From Variovorax sp. PAMC28562 (GTDB taxonomy: Bacteria; Pseudomonadota; Gammaproteobacteria; Burkholderiales; Burkholderiaceae_C): a stretch of 64,000 nucleotides of DNA. A program made the translations under genes and the position numbers. Positions within the stretch are counted from its first letter, which is position 1, and each line of letters opens with the position of its first letter. Below are positions 56,197 to 64,000 of this stretch, in pieces. The notes under the pieces were generated by a model. It had not been told where the DNA came from. It worked only from the letters and a program-made list of their open reading frames with translations, and ran no database searches. The stretch lies in NCBI RefSeq assembly GCF_014303735.1, contig NZ_CP060296.1, forward strand, positions 2,305,501 to 2,369,500, read 5' to 3'.

Positions 56197-57498
56197 TCAG
56201 CCCATGCGCGTGGGCAGCCAGAGCGCGATGATCGGGAACGCGATGAGGATCACCAGCCGCAGCATGTCGGTCACGATGAACGGCAGCACGCCCTTGAAAA
56301 TCGTCGTGAAGCTCACCTCCTTCACGACACTCTTGATGACGAAGACATTCATGCCCACCGGGGGATGAATCAACCCCAGCTCGACCGTCATGACGATGAT
56401 GACGCCGAACCATATCGGATCGAAGCCCAGGTGCACGATCACCGGATAGATGATCGGCACCGTCAGGATGATCATCGCCATGGCGTCCATCAGGCAGCCG
56501 AGTACGAGGTACATCAGCATGATGAGCGCCAGCACCCCATAGCGGCCGATGCCCAGCCCGGTAAGAAACTCGGTCAGCTTTTGCGGGCTCTGCGTGATGG
56601 TCAGGAAGTAGCCGAAGAGCAGTGCGCCGATCAGCACGGTGAACACCGCTGCCGAGGTCCGCGTGGCCGAGAGCAAGGCCTCGCGAATCTTCGGCCCGTC
56701 GAGCTTGCCGCGTACCAGGCCGAGGATGAAGGCGCCGCTCGCGCCCACGCCGCCCGCTTCGGTCGGCGTGAAGAAGCCACCGTAGAGCCCGCCGATCACG
56801 AAGATGAAAAGCACCAGCGGCGCCCACACGTTCTTCAGGTCGACCAGGCGTTCCGACCAGGGCTTGTTTTCGCCGGCCGGCAGCCAGTCGGGCCGTACCT
56901 TGACGATGATCGCGATGGTGATGACGTACATCAGCATCGCCAGCAGGCCGGGGATGATGCCGGCCATGAAGAGCTTGCCGATGTCTTGCTGCGTCAGGAT
57001 GGCGTAGACCGCGAGCACCGTCGACGGCGGCAGGATGGCGCCGAGCGTGCCGCCCGCGGCGATCACCCCGGTCGAAAACGACTGCGGGTAATTGAAGCGC
57101 CGCATCTCCGGATAGGCCACGGCAGAGAAAGTCGCCGCAGTGGCGACCGACGAGCCGCAGATGGCCGCGAAGCCGCCGCAGGCCAGCACGGTGGCCACGC
57201 CGAGTCCGCCCCGCAGATGGCCGATCATCGAGTTGGCTGCCTTGAAGAGTTCGCGGCTCACGCCCGACACCGACACCAGCGCCCCCATCAGCATGAACAT
57301 GGGGATGACGCCGAAGGTGTAGTCGGTGACGGTGCGCATCGAGGTCTGGCCGACCAGCTTGAGCGCGGGCATCGGCCCGACGATCCACGCATAGCCGGTG
57401 ACGCCGACCAGCCCCATCGCCATGCCGACCGGCACCCGCAACAGCATCAGCGCGAAGAGCGCGACGAAACCCAATACCGCGATCGCATCGGCGCTCAT
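56197..57498 (-). CDS. TRAP transporter large permease (DctM type), second system
   Basis: 433 residues with about twelve membrane segments. LLRVPVGMAMGLVGVTGYAWI, AICGSSVATAATFSAVAYPEMRRFNY, GVIAAGGTLGAILPPSTVLAVYAI and LGLIHPPVGMNVFVIKSV are DctM hallmarks. It is the ion-coupled translocation subunit. Its ATG overlaps the stop of the small subunit gene (ATGA). The substrate is unknown; nearby is only a short-chain dehydrogenase. Confidence 0.93.
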   Translation of the reverse strand: MSADAIAVLGFVALFALMLLRVPVGMAMGLVGVTGYAWIVGPMPALKLVGQTSMRTVTDYTFGVIPMFMLMGALVSVSGVSRELFKAANSMIGHLRGGLGVATVLACGGFAAICGSSVATAATFSAVAYPEMRRFNYPQSFSTGVIAAGGTLGAILPPSTVLAVYAILTQQDIGKLFMAGIIPGLLAMLMYVITIAIIVKVRPDWLPAGENKPWSERLVDLKNVWAPLVLFIFVIGGLYGGFFTPTEAGGVGASGAFILGLVRGKLDGPKIREALLSATRTSAAVFTVLIGALLFGYFLTITQSPQKLTEFLTGLGIGRYGVLALIMLMYLVLGCLMDAMAMIILTVPIIYPVIVHLGFDPIWFGVIIVMTVELGLIHPPVGMNVFVIKSVVKEVSFTTIFKGVLPFIVTDMLRLVILIAFPIIALWLPTRMG

Positions 57499-58043
57499 TC
57501 GTCTGCTCTCTGTTCAGGCTTGACTTCGTCGAGCTGCTCGGGGTGAAAGATAAGGCGATAGGTGCGGATGCCGATCAGCAGCACCGCGCAGACATCGCCG
57601 AACCATGCGACCGCATAGAACGGCCAGGTCGGGATGTTCATGTCGTAGGTCTGCACGTTGTCGACGTAAGTGCCGCGCACCTTGTCGAACAGCATGGCGG
57701 TCTGCACCGCCACCACGAACAGCAAGACCAGCGTCGCGAAGACGTCGATCGCGCGCTTCATGCGCGGCCCGGCGGTCGACCACACCAGGTCGACCGTGAT
57801 GTGGCTGCCGCGGTAGCTGGTCGCTGCGATGCCCCAGAAGATCAGGATGCCGAGAAACATCCGGCCGAAGTCGTAGGCATCGGGAATCGAGGTGTTGAAG
57901 AACTTGCGCAACACCACCGCGATGAAGATGTTCAGCGCAACCAGGCCGACGAAGATCGCTGCCAGCCACTCGATGCCGTTGATCATCCGGTCCATCACGC
58001 CGACCCGGCGCTTCTGGCCGGCCACAGGAGACACCGAATCCAT
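57495..58043 (-). CDS. TRAP transporter small permease (DctQ type), second system
   Basis: 182 residues, four membrane helices. The segment FIAVVLRKFFNTSIPDAYDFGRMFLGILIFWGIAATSYRGSHITVDLVW is the DctQ signature. An ATG is at 58043, 3 bp after the binding-protein stop; an internal Met (MDRMINGIEW) is possible. Confidence 0.9.
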   Translation of the reverse strand: MDSVSPVAGQKRRVGVMDRMINGIEWLAAIFVGLVALNIFIAVVLRKFFNTSIPDAYDFGRMFLGILIFWGIAATSYRGSHITVDLVWSTAGPRMKRAIDVFATLVLLFVVAVQTAMLFDKVRGTYVDNVQTYDMNIPTWPFYAVAWFGDVCAVLLIGIRTYRLIFHPEQLDEVKPEQRADE

Positions 58044-58046
58044 CGA

Positions 58047-59081
58047 CTACAGCGCCGCCTTGTTCTTTGCGAGGCTGGCCTTGAGGCCGTCCATCACCGC
58101 TTTCGGGTCCTGGCCGGCCTTCTTGACGGCCTCGCCCCACTGCACTTCGCCCGGCGCCGTCGCCTTGCGCCATGCATCGAGTTGCTCTGGCGTCAGCTTG
58201 TAGATCTCGTGGCCGGCTTGCGCCGCGATCTTGGCGTGTCCGGCAAACTCGAAGTCGGCCCACGGCGAAGCGACACGCTCGGCCCATTCGCTGGTGCAGT
58301 GGTCGTCGATGACCTTCTTCTGGGCGGTCGACATGCTGTCGTACTTGTCCTTGTTCATCCCCCAGACGAAGGGTGTGACGTAGAGCGGCACATCCATGTG
58401 AAAGCTGACCACCTTGTCGATCCCGAACAGGCCGACCGAGCCCCAAGGAAAGGTGATGGCGTCGGCCACGCCGCGCTCCAGCATGTCGCGCGACTCGGGC
58501 GCAGACGCCTGCACGTTGGTACCGCCGAGGGCCGTCACCATCTGGCCGATGGTGCTGGTGGCGGGCCGAATCTTCATGCCCTTGATGTCGGTGGGCAGGG
58601 TGATCTTCTTGCGCGCATGAAAAGTGCCGGGATCGTGCACGAAGGCGAAGCAGAACTTGATGTCCTTCATCTCCTTGGCGGCGTACGGCCGGTACCACTC
58701 GTCGATGGCGGCCGAGCCACTCTTGCCGTTGGCGAACATGAAGGGCAGCGAGGCGCCGGCCATCAACGGGAAGCGGCCGGGCTGGTAGCCGGGGTTGATG
58801 TAGGCGAAGTCGGCGATGCCGTCTCGCGCCATGTCGTAGTGGTCGAACGCCTTGCCCAGTTGCTCCGAGGGGAAGAGCGTCGCGGTGATGCTGCCGTTGG
58901 ACGCCTTCTTGATGTCGTCGGCCCAAGCCTGCAAGGAAGGGTTGAGCGGATGCTGCGCCGGCACCCAGCTCGACATCTTCAGGTTGACCGGCTTGTCTTG
59001 CGCGTGCGCGGGCAGGGCGGCGGTCAATGCTGCGGCCAGCGCGAGCAGGGCCGCGGGGAAGCCAATGCGGGAGGTCTTCAT
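58047..59081 (-). CDS. TRAP transporter substrate-binding protein (DctP type), second system
   Basis: 344 residues from ATG 59081, with AAGGAGA upstream. A Sec signal peptide ends near ALPAHAQ. The mature protein begins KPVNLKMSSWVPAQHPLNPSLQAWADDI, and the ligand-site segment GMKIRPATSTIGQMVTALGGTNVQAS carries the conserved arginine that binds the substrate carboxylate. It captures an organic acid in the periplasm. It is the first gene of the second TRAP operon and is divergent from the SDR gene. Confidence 0.93.
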   Translation of the reverse strand: MKTSRIGFPAALLALAAALTAALPAHAQDKPVNLKMSSWVPAQHPLNPSLQAWADDIKKASNGSITATLFPSEQLGKAFDHYDMARDGIADFAYINPGYQPGRFPLMAGASLPFMFANGKSGSAAIDEWYRPYAAKEMKDIKFCFAFVHDPGTFHARKKITLPTDIKGMKIRPATSTIGQMVTALGGTNVQASAPESRDMLERGVADAITFPWGSVGLFGIDKVVSFHMDVPLYVTPFVWGMNKDKYDSMSTAQKKVIDDHCTSEWAERVASPWADFEFAGHAKIAAQAGHEIYKLTPEQLDAWRKATAPGEVQWGEAVKKAGQDPKAVMDGLKASLAKNKAAL

Positions 59082-59129
59082 TTCTTTGTCTCCTTGGATG
59101 TCGGAATCTGGGGGTGTGCGGATCGAATT

Positions 59130-59151
59130 CAGTTATGTTTTATAAGAACTG
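59130..59151. promoter_or_regulatory. AT-rich inverted repeat between TRAP operon and SDR gene
   Basis: CAGTT and AACTG flank an inner TTAT...ATAA pair, making an imperfect 22 bp inverted repeat. It lies in the 151 bp between the divergent TRAP binding-protein gene and the SDR gene and may be an operator for a regulator encoded elsewhere. Confidence 0.4.
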
Positions 59152-59232
59152 TGCGGCGCCGCCTATTCACGTTTTCCTTGGGTCGCCCGCTTGGGTAACC
59201 TGTTGCCGTGTCAACTGAAACTGGAGCACAAC

Positions 59233-60045
59233 TTGTCTGCAATCGAAACTTCCACCTCTTCACCGTCCACAGCCCCGGTCGCTGTCGTGACCGGCGCAGC
59301 ACGCGGCATCGGCCTTGCCGTTACCAACTGGTTTCTTGCCCAGGGCCATCGGGTCGCGCTGCTCGATATCGATAACGCGACGCTCGCAGCTGCCGAGGCC
59401 GGACTCGCGAACGACGCGCATGTGCTCGCATTGAATTGCGATGTCTCCGATCCGGACCAGGTTCAGGCGGCCATCGACAAGGTCGTCGCGCGCTTCGGCC
59501 GCATCGATGCACTGGTCAACAACGCCGGCGTGGCGGCATTCAAACCGATCGGCGAACACACCTTCAAGGATTGGCGCACCGTCATGGCGACGAATCTCGA
59601 TGGCGCGTTCCTGTGCTCGCAGGCTTGCGTGCCGGTGATGCTCAAGACGGGCGGCGGCGCGATCGTCAACATCGCATCGATTTCGGGTCTGCGGGCGAGC
59701 ACCTTGCGTGCGGCCTATGGCACGAGCAAGGCAGCGCTCATCCACCTCACCAAACAGCAGGCGGCCGAGCTCGGAACAGTCGGCATCCGCGCCAACGCCG
59801 TCGCACCCGGACCGGTCGAAACCGAAATGGCCAAACTGGTCCACACGCCAGCGATTCGCGCCGACTATCACGATGCCATTCCGCTCGGTCGCTATGGAAC
59901 GATGGAAGAGATCGCCGCGGTCACCGGCTTTCTTTGCAGCCCCGCGGCGAGCTACGTCAACGGTCAGGTCATCGCCGTCGATGGCGGTTTCGAGGCATCG
60001 GGTGTCGGCATTCCGACTCTGCGCAAAGACGCCGCGCAGGCGTAA
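59233..60045 (+). CDS. Short-chain dehydrogenase/reductase (SDR), classical type
   Basis: 270 residues from TTG 59233, with GGAG six bases upstream; a GTG/ATG-like start further up at 59191 lacks such a site. The NAD(P)-binding TGAARGIG is at 20-27, NNAGVA follows, and the catalytic triad is Ser in NIASISG, Tyr and Lys in YGTSKAAL. NDVAPG-type ANAVAPGPVETEM and the C-terminal YVNGQVIAVDGGF are standard. It oxidises or reduces a hydroxyl/keto group, probably on the compound imported by the divergent TRAP transporter. Confidence 0.9.
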   Translation: MSAIETSTSSPSTAPVAVVTGAARGIGLAVTNWFLAQGHRVALLDIDNATLAAAEAGLANDAHVLALNCDVSDPDQVQAAIDKVVARFGRIDALVNNAGVAAFKPIGEHTFKDWRTVMATNLDGAFLCSQACVPVMLKTGGGAIVNIASISGLRASTLRAAYGTSKAALIHLTKQQAAELGTVGIRANAVAPGPVETEMAKLVHTPAIRADYHDAIPLGRYGTMEEIAAVTGFLCSPAASYVNGQVIAVDGGFEASGVGIPTLRKDAAQA

Positions 60046-60214
60046 ATTCAGAAGAGTTCGGCATAGCCTTGGCAAGCCGCCGGGACTGCGTGTGCTTGAA
60101 ACTGCCGGGAATTCCTGACAGGTCGGGACAAGCCCGAGGACTACAAAAGTGAGAAGAAGCGGGTCGTAGCTTGACGTTCCCAATTCAACTTACTGCCGCG
60201 CCCGGCTGACTGCC

Positions 60215-62650
60215 ATGCCCAAAAAACCCAGCATTCCTCCCGCAGAACGCGACGCCACGCACGCGGCTGCTCGCAACACAGACAGCGGTCCCGCCCAGCC
60301 CGCAGCGCCCGCCGCAGGCAAGGGCGATTTGCCGACGCAAAAGGCGATCGACACGCAGGCGATGGCAAGCGCCATGCCCTCCAATCCGAACAAGTCATCG
60401 GAGTACGGCGAGGTGAATGCGCTCGACACGCCGGCAGGTGCGACGGTGGAGCCGCCCTCGCGTCTTCCAACAGCCAGTACGCTGAGTGAGAAAAACTTTT
60501 CCGACAAGGTCGGCACCGCAGCGCGTGAGGGTGTCAATGCAACCATCGACACGCTCGATCGCGTGCGCGTCGACTCGAGCGGTCAGAGGTTGACGACCAA
60601 CCAGGGCGTCCCGGTCGCAGACAACCAGAACTCGCTCAAAGCCGGCGCGCGTGGCCCCGCCTTGCTGGAAGACTTCATCCTTCGCGAGAAGATCACGCAC
60701 TTCGATCACGAGCGCATTCCAGAGCGGATCGTGCATGCACGTGGTTCGGGCGCACATGGCTTTTTCGAATGCTATGAACCCCTGACCAAGTACACCAAAG
60801 CCGCACCGTTCAAGGAAGCCGGCAAAGTGACGCCGGTCTTCGTCCGTTTCTCGACCGTCGCCGGCGAGCGCGGCTCCAAGGACACGGCACGCGATGTCCG
60901 CGGCTTCGCGGTCAAGTTCTATACCGACGAAGGCAACTGGGACTTGGTTGGCAACAACATGCCGGTTTTCTTTATCCAGGATGCGATCAAGTTCCCCGAC
61001 TTGGTTCATGCCGTGAAGCCGGAGCCGCACAACCAGATGCCTCAGGCCGCCAGTGCACACGACACTTTTTGGGATTTCGTGTCTCTGATGCCCGAATCGA
61101 CCCACATGCTGATGTGGCAGATGTCCGACCGCGCAATCCCACGCAGCTATCGGATGATGCAGGGGTTCGGCGTGCATACCTTTCGGCTGGTCAATGAAGC
61201 GGGCGAGTCTGTGCTCGTGAAATTCCATTGGCATCCCAAGCTCGGAACACATTCGATGGTCTGGGAAGAGGCCGTAAAGATCTCTGGCGCAGACCCGGAC
61301 TTCCATCGCCGTGACCTGTGGGAAGCCATCGAGGCCGGCGAGTATCCGGAGTGGGAATTGGGTCTGCAGATCTTCACGGAAGAGCAGGCAGAACAGTTCA
61401 GCTTCGACATCCTCGATGCGACCAAGCTCATCCCCGAAGAGTTGGTGCCGGTTCAATTGGTCGGCCGGATGGTGCTCAACCGCAACCCGGACAACTTCTT
61501 CGCCGAGACTGAGCAGGTTGCGTTCTGCACGGCTCATATCGTGCCCGGACTCGACTTCACCAATGATCCATTGTTGGCCGGTCGTATCCACTCCTATGTC
61601 GATACGCAAATCAGCCGACTGGGTGGGCCGAACTTTCATGAGTTGCCCATCAACGCGCCGATTGCTCAGGTGCATAACAACCAGCGGGACGGCATGCACC
61701 GCCAGGCGATCAACCGCGGCCGCGTGGCGTATGAACCCAACTCGCTGGCCGGCGGATGCCCGTTTCAGGCCGGTGCAGCCCAAGGATTCACCAGCGTGGC
61801 CCGACGACTCGATGCCAAAGAGAGCGCAGACAAGGTCCGCATCAAGCCCGAGAAGTTTGCCGACCACTACACGCAGGCGAAGCTGTTCTTCGAAAGCCAG
61901 ACCGAAGCGGAAAAGGCGCACATCGGCAATGCATTCCGATTCGAGTTGTCCAAAGTGACAGTGCCGGCCATTCGCGAACGCGTGGTCGCCAGCCTGCTCA
62001 ATGCGGCGCCCGATCTCGCGGCGCGCATTGCACAGGATCTGGGCATGGAGTTGCCTGCGCCACTGCCCAAGGCATTGGAAGCGCCCGCGGTGCCTGAAGT
62101 CGAAACCTCCCCGGCGCTGTCGCTCATGGCACGCCCCGGTGACGGTGGCATTCGCACACGCAAGATCGCGATCCTGGTAGCCAACGGAGTCGAAGGCGCC
62201 TCGCTCGGCAAGCTGGTCTCGGCACTGGTCGCAGCAGGCGCGGTTCCGCGTTTGGTCGCGAGGCGACTCGGTACCTATGTCGGCATCGGCGGGGAGAAGT
62301 TCGCTGCCGACGCGACAATGGAAAATTCGCCCGGCTTCCTGTTCGACGCACTCGTGCTTCCGGACGGCGCGGCGGCAGTAGAAGCCCTGGACGCTGATGC
62401 GCATACGCTCGAGTTCGTGCGTGCTACCTATTGGCACTGCAAGCCGATCCTTGCCTTTGGTGCATCCGATGCTTTGCTCGCGGAGGCACAAATTCCGATG
62501 ACCCTGCCCGACGGATCAGCGGACGCGGGTCTTCTGCTCGCGGATGTGGGCAGTGCCGATTCCGCGATCGCGGAGTTCATCACTGCAGTGGGCTCACCAC
62601 GGCAGTACGCACGGGAGAACGATCCACCGAAGGCGGCAGTGATCGCCTGA
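60215..62650 (+). CDS. katE: Large-subunit catalase KatE (HPII type)
   Basis: 811 residues. The heme-pocket His174 lies in [15 protein letters not shown], an Asn in [14 protein letters not shown] and the proximal Tyr in [15 protein letters not shown], so all catalytic residues are present. The C-terminal ~150 residues form the flavodoxin-like/DJ-1-like domain ([18 protein letters not shown] onward) that marks clade II large catalases. The N-terminal extension before the heme domain is about 46 residues longer than in E. coli HPII. It breaks down hydrogen peroxide, typically in stationary phase. No strong ribosome site precedes the ATG. Confidence 0.96.
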   Translation: MPKKPSIPPAERDATHAAARNTDSGPAQPAAPAAGKGDLPTQKAIDTQAMASAMPSNPNKSSEYGEVNALDTPAGATVEPPSRLPTASTLSEKNFSDKVGTAAREGVNATIDTLDRVRVDSSGQRLTTNQGVPVADNQNSLKAGARGPALLEDFILREKITHFDHERIPERIVHARGSGAHGFFECYEPLTKYTKAAPFKEAGKVTPVFVRFSTVAGERGSKDTARDVRGFAVKFYTDEGNWDLVGNNMPVFFIQDAIKFPDLVHAVKPEPHNQMPQAASAHDTFWDFVSLMPESTHMLMWQMSDRAIPRSYRMMQGFGVHTFRLVNEAGESVLVKFHWHPKLGTHSMVWEEAVKISGADPDFHRRDLWEAIEAGEYPEWELGLQIFTEEQAEQFSFDILDATKLIPEELVPVQLVGRMVLNRNPDNFFAETEQVAFCTAHIVPGLDFTNDPLLAGRIHSYVDTQISRLGGPNFHELPINAPIAQVHNNQRDGMHRQAINRGRVAYEPNSLAGGCPFQAGAAQGFTSVARRLDAKESADKVRIKPEKFADHYTQAKLFFESQTEAEKAHIGNAFRFELSKVTVPAIRERVVASLLNAAPDLAARIAQDLGMELPAPLPKALEAPAVPEVETSPALSLMARPGDGGIRTRKIAILVANGVEGASLGKLVSALVAAGAVPRLVARRLGTYVGIGGEKFAADATMENSPGFLFDALVLPDGAAAVEALDADAHTLEFVRATYWHCKPILAFGASDALLAEAQIPMTLPDGSADAGLLLADVGSADSAIAEFITAVGSPRQYARENDPPKAAVIA

Positions 62651-62813
62651 ACGGCATGTGCTTGCTAACCGGCGCGAGCAGCATCGGCGGGCCTACGACA
62701 TCGGTCTGAATCCGATGACATCCGCCGGTCCCTTGCCCATGAATATTTGCCTCTTGCCTCTTCATTCGAAGAGGTCCAACCCAGCTTGCAAAGCAGGCGC
62801 TGAAGGAGATGAA

Positions 62814-63794
62814 ATGGCAACAGACAATGGCGAAATCGGTGTGGGTGAACCCAATCGAGATCCGATCACCGGCGCACCCGGCGCGCACCCGGTCGGCACT
62901 GGCGTGGGCGCAACGGGCGGTGCACTGGCAGGCGCTGCAGCCGGCTCGCTCGCCGGCCCTGTCGGGACAGTGATCGGCCTGGTGGCCGGTGCGGTCGTGG
63001 GTGGCCTCGGCGGCAAGGCCGTGGCCGAAGGCGTGAACCCGACGCAAGAAGATGCGTACTGGCGCGAGAACTACGAAAAGGAAAGCTACTACACGGCAGG
63101 CCGCAGCTATGACGACTACGGCCCGGCTTACGAGATGGGCTGGTCTGGAAGGGCGCAACGTGGAGCCGACTTCGACGCTGTCGAGCCGGCGATGGCGACC
63201 GAGTGGGCGGCGACGCGTGCTGGCCGGTCGAGCCTCGACTGGCCGTCGGCACGACCTGCCGTGCAGGCCGCGTGGGACCGTGCAGACGACACCTATTACG
63301 GCAAGCAGGCCAACGGCAGCGACATCGTCAATCACGAAGATTTGTCCAACGACGACGTGGTCGATGTGCTCAACGATCTGCTCGAGAACGCACGCGATGG
63401 CGAGTATGGTTTTCGCACTTGCGCAGAGCAGGTGGAAACAGCCAATGCGAAGCAACTTTTTGCGAGCCGCGCCGAAGGTTGCCGCCAGGCGGGTGACGAA
63501 CTCGTCGCGCTGATTCGCGCCTATGGCGGCGAGCCGGCATCGGGTGGTACGGCCGCCGGTGCCCTGCATCGCGGCTGGGTCCAGATCAAGGGCAGCATGG
63601 GTGCCGACAGCGAACTGTCGATCCTCGAGTCTTGCGAGCGCGGCGAAGACTCAGGCATTGCGCGTTACAGGAAGGCACTCAAGCAAAGCCTGCCTGCGGA
63701 TGTTCGCGCGGTCGTTCAGAAGCAGGCAGACGGCGCCCAGCGCAACCATGATCAGATTCGTGATCTGAGGAATGCGGCGCGCGCGCGTGCCTGA
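62814..63794 (+). CDS. Glycine-zipper plus DUF2383 (PA2169-type four-helix bundle) protein
   Basis: 326 residues from ATG 62814, which has AAGGAGAT upstream. Residues ~28-70 are a glycine/alanine-rich zipper (GATGGALAGAAAGSLAGPVG and so on) likely to insert in or associate with a membrane. A charged Tyr-rich middle region (YWRENYEKESYYTAGRSYDDYGPAYEMGW) follows. The C-terminal ~140 residues are a DUF2383 four-helix bundle (LSNDDVVDVLNDLLENARDGEYGFRTCAEQV). Such proteins are seen in general stress regulons, and the position behind katE fits. The biochemical role is unknown. Confidence 0.8.
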   Translation: MATDNGEIGVGEPNRDPITGAPGAHPVGTGVGATGGALAGAAAGSLAGPVGTVIGLVAGAVVGGLGGKAVAEGVNPTQEDAYWRENYEKESYYTAGRSYDDYGPAYEMGWSGRAQRGADFDAVEPAMATEWAATRAGRSSLDWPSARPAVQAAWDRADDTYYGKQANGSDIVNHEDLSNDDVVDVLNDLLENARDGEYGFRTCAEQVETANAKQLFASRAEGCRQAGDELVALIRAYGGEPASGGTAAGALHRGWVQIKGSMGADSELSILESCERGEDSGIARYRKALKQSLPADVRAVVQKQADGAQRNHDQIRDLRNAARARA

Positions 63795-63801
63795 AGCCAT
63801 G

Positions 63802-63830
63802 GCCGGGTTGCTTATGAATGGCAACCCGGC
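63802..63830. terminator. Strong hairpin after the DUF2383 gene
   Basis: GCCGGGTTGC and GCAACCCGGC form a perfect 10 bp stem with a 9-base loop, starting 8 bp after the stop codon. A T-run is missing, but position and stability fit a terminator. The rest of the region to 64000 shows no gene. Confidence 0.6.
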
Positions 63831-64000
63831 TGTCCGCGCAGACCTTCAGCGCGGCGCCGCAGTCGACGTTGCAAGGGCATATCGTCGGCAATGGTCGAGA
63901 TAACCTTTTTCATGTGACGCGACAAGCTCCACCACGCTGGTCCATAGCCAAGGTGGCGCGTCAATCACCTTCGAGTGACTCGACACAAGCTCCTTGCGCC

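Noticed and set aside
60395..62491. Long minus-strand frame opposite katE
   Set aside because: Antisense shadow; the plus strand encodes an intact catalase with all catalytic residues.

Overview
This 64 kb window is a GC-rich bacterial chromosome segment with dense coding and many genes coupled through ATGA or GTGA overlaps. Gene content fits a Burkholderiales betaproteobacterium, most likely Comamonadaceae and Variovorax-like. The pointers are a PuuD-type urate hydroxylase cluster, a malonate TRAP operon, a UraD-allantoate amidohydrolase fusion and several TRAP/SDR units. The taxonomic placement is inference from gene content. I see no rRNA, tRNA, CRISPR array, phage or insertion sequence, and no gene-free stretch longer than 300 bases.

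Layout. Positions 1-13.3 kb hold mixed housekeeping and accessory genes: a truncated rhodanese, an MFS exporter, a GNAT acetyltransferase, a three-gene unit (winged-helix regulator, beta-propeller protein, DUF899 thioredoxin-like protein), an acyl-CoA synthetase, a DUF938 methyltransferase, KatG, an aspartoacylase-like enzyme, a membrane protein, a DUF3829 lipoprotein and a possible Fe(II)/2-oxoglutarate oxygenase. Positions 13.4-17.7 kb hold ureD without structural urease genes, a deaminase remnant, an intact nucleoside deaminase and a complete NMT1/SsuA-type ABC importer. Positions 17.7-22.7 kb hold malic enzyme MaeB, a cytosine deaminase-like amidohydrolase and an AI-2E family membrane protein.

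Positions 22.8-33.8 kb are a purine (urate to allantoate) catabolic island: an NCS2 urate/xanthine permease, an M20 deacylase, a UraD-AllC fusion, allantoinase PuuE, a GntR regulator, HIU hydrolase, XdhC and urate hydroxylase PuuD. Three promoters of this island carry the same palindrome TGTATACA, so the GntR protein is the obvious candidate regulator. An FAA hydrolase-family enzyme with a Tat/lipoprotein leader sits at its edge. GuaD and a glycerate kinase at 43-46 kb probably belong to the same metabolism, one feeding xanthine in and the other using the glyoxylate-derived glycerate.

Positions 33.9-40.7 kb are a malonate operon read on the minus strand: regulator, malonyl-CoA decarboxylase, TRAP transporter (three genes) and malonyl-CoA synthetase. 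Three TAATTA cores spaced exactly 10 bp apart lie upstream of it. Positions 40.7-43 kb hold a small unknown gene, a PAP2 phosphatase and an MFS transporter. Positions 45.9-56.1 kb hold a low-molecular-weight phosphatase, a methyltransferase, and a TctDE/QseBC-like two-component system with a DUF1345 protein, divergent from a heavy-metal-type RND tripartite efflux operon. Positions 56.2-60 kb hold a second TRAP transporter divergent from a short-chain dehydrogenase. The end holds large catalase KatE and a glycine-zipper/DUF2383 stress-type protein. I found no obviously new defence or mobile system; the most interesting items are regulatory palindromes and unusual enzyme architectures in the purine island.
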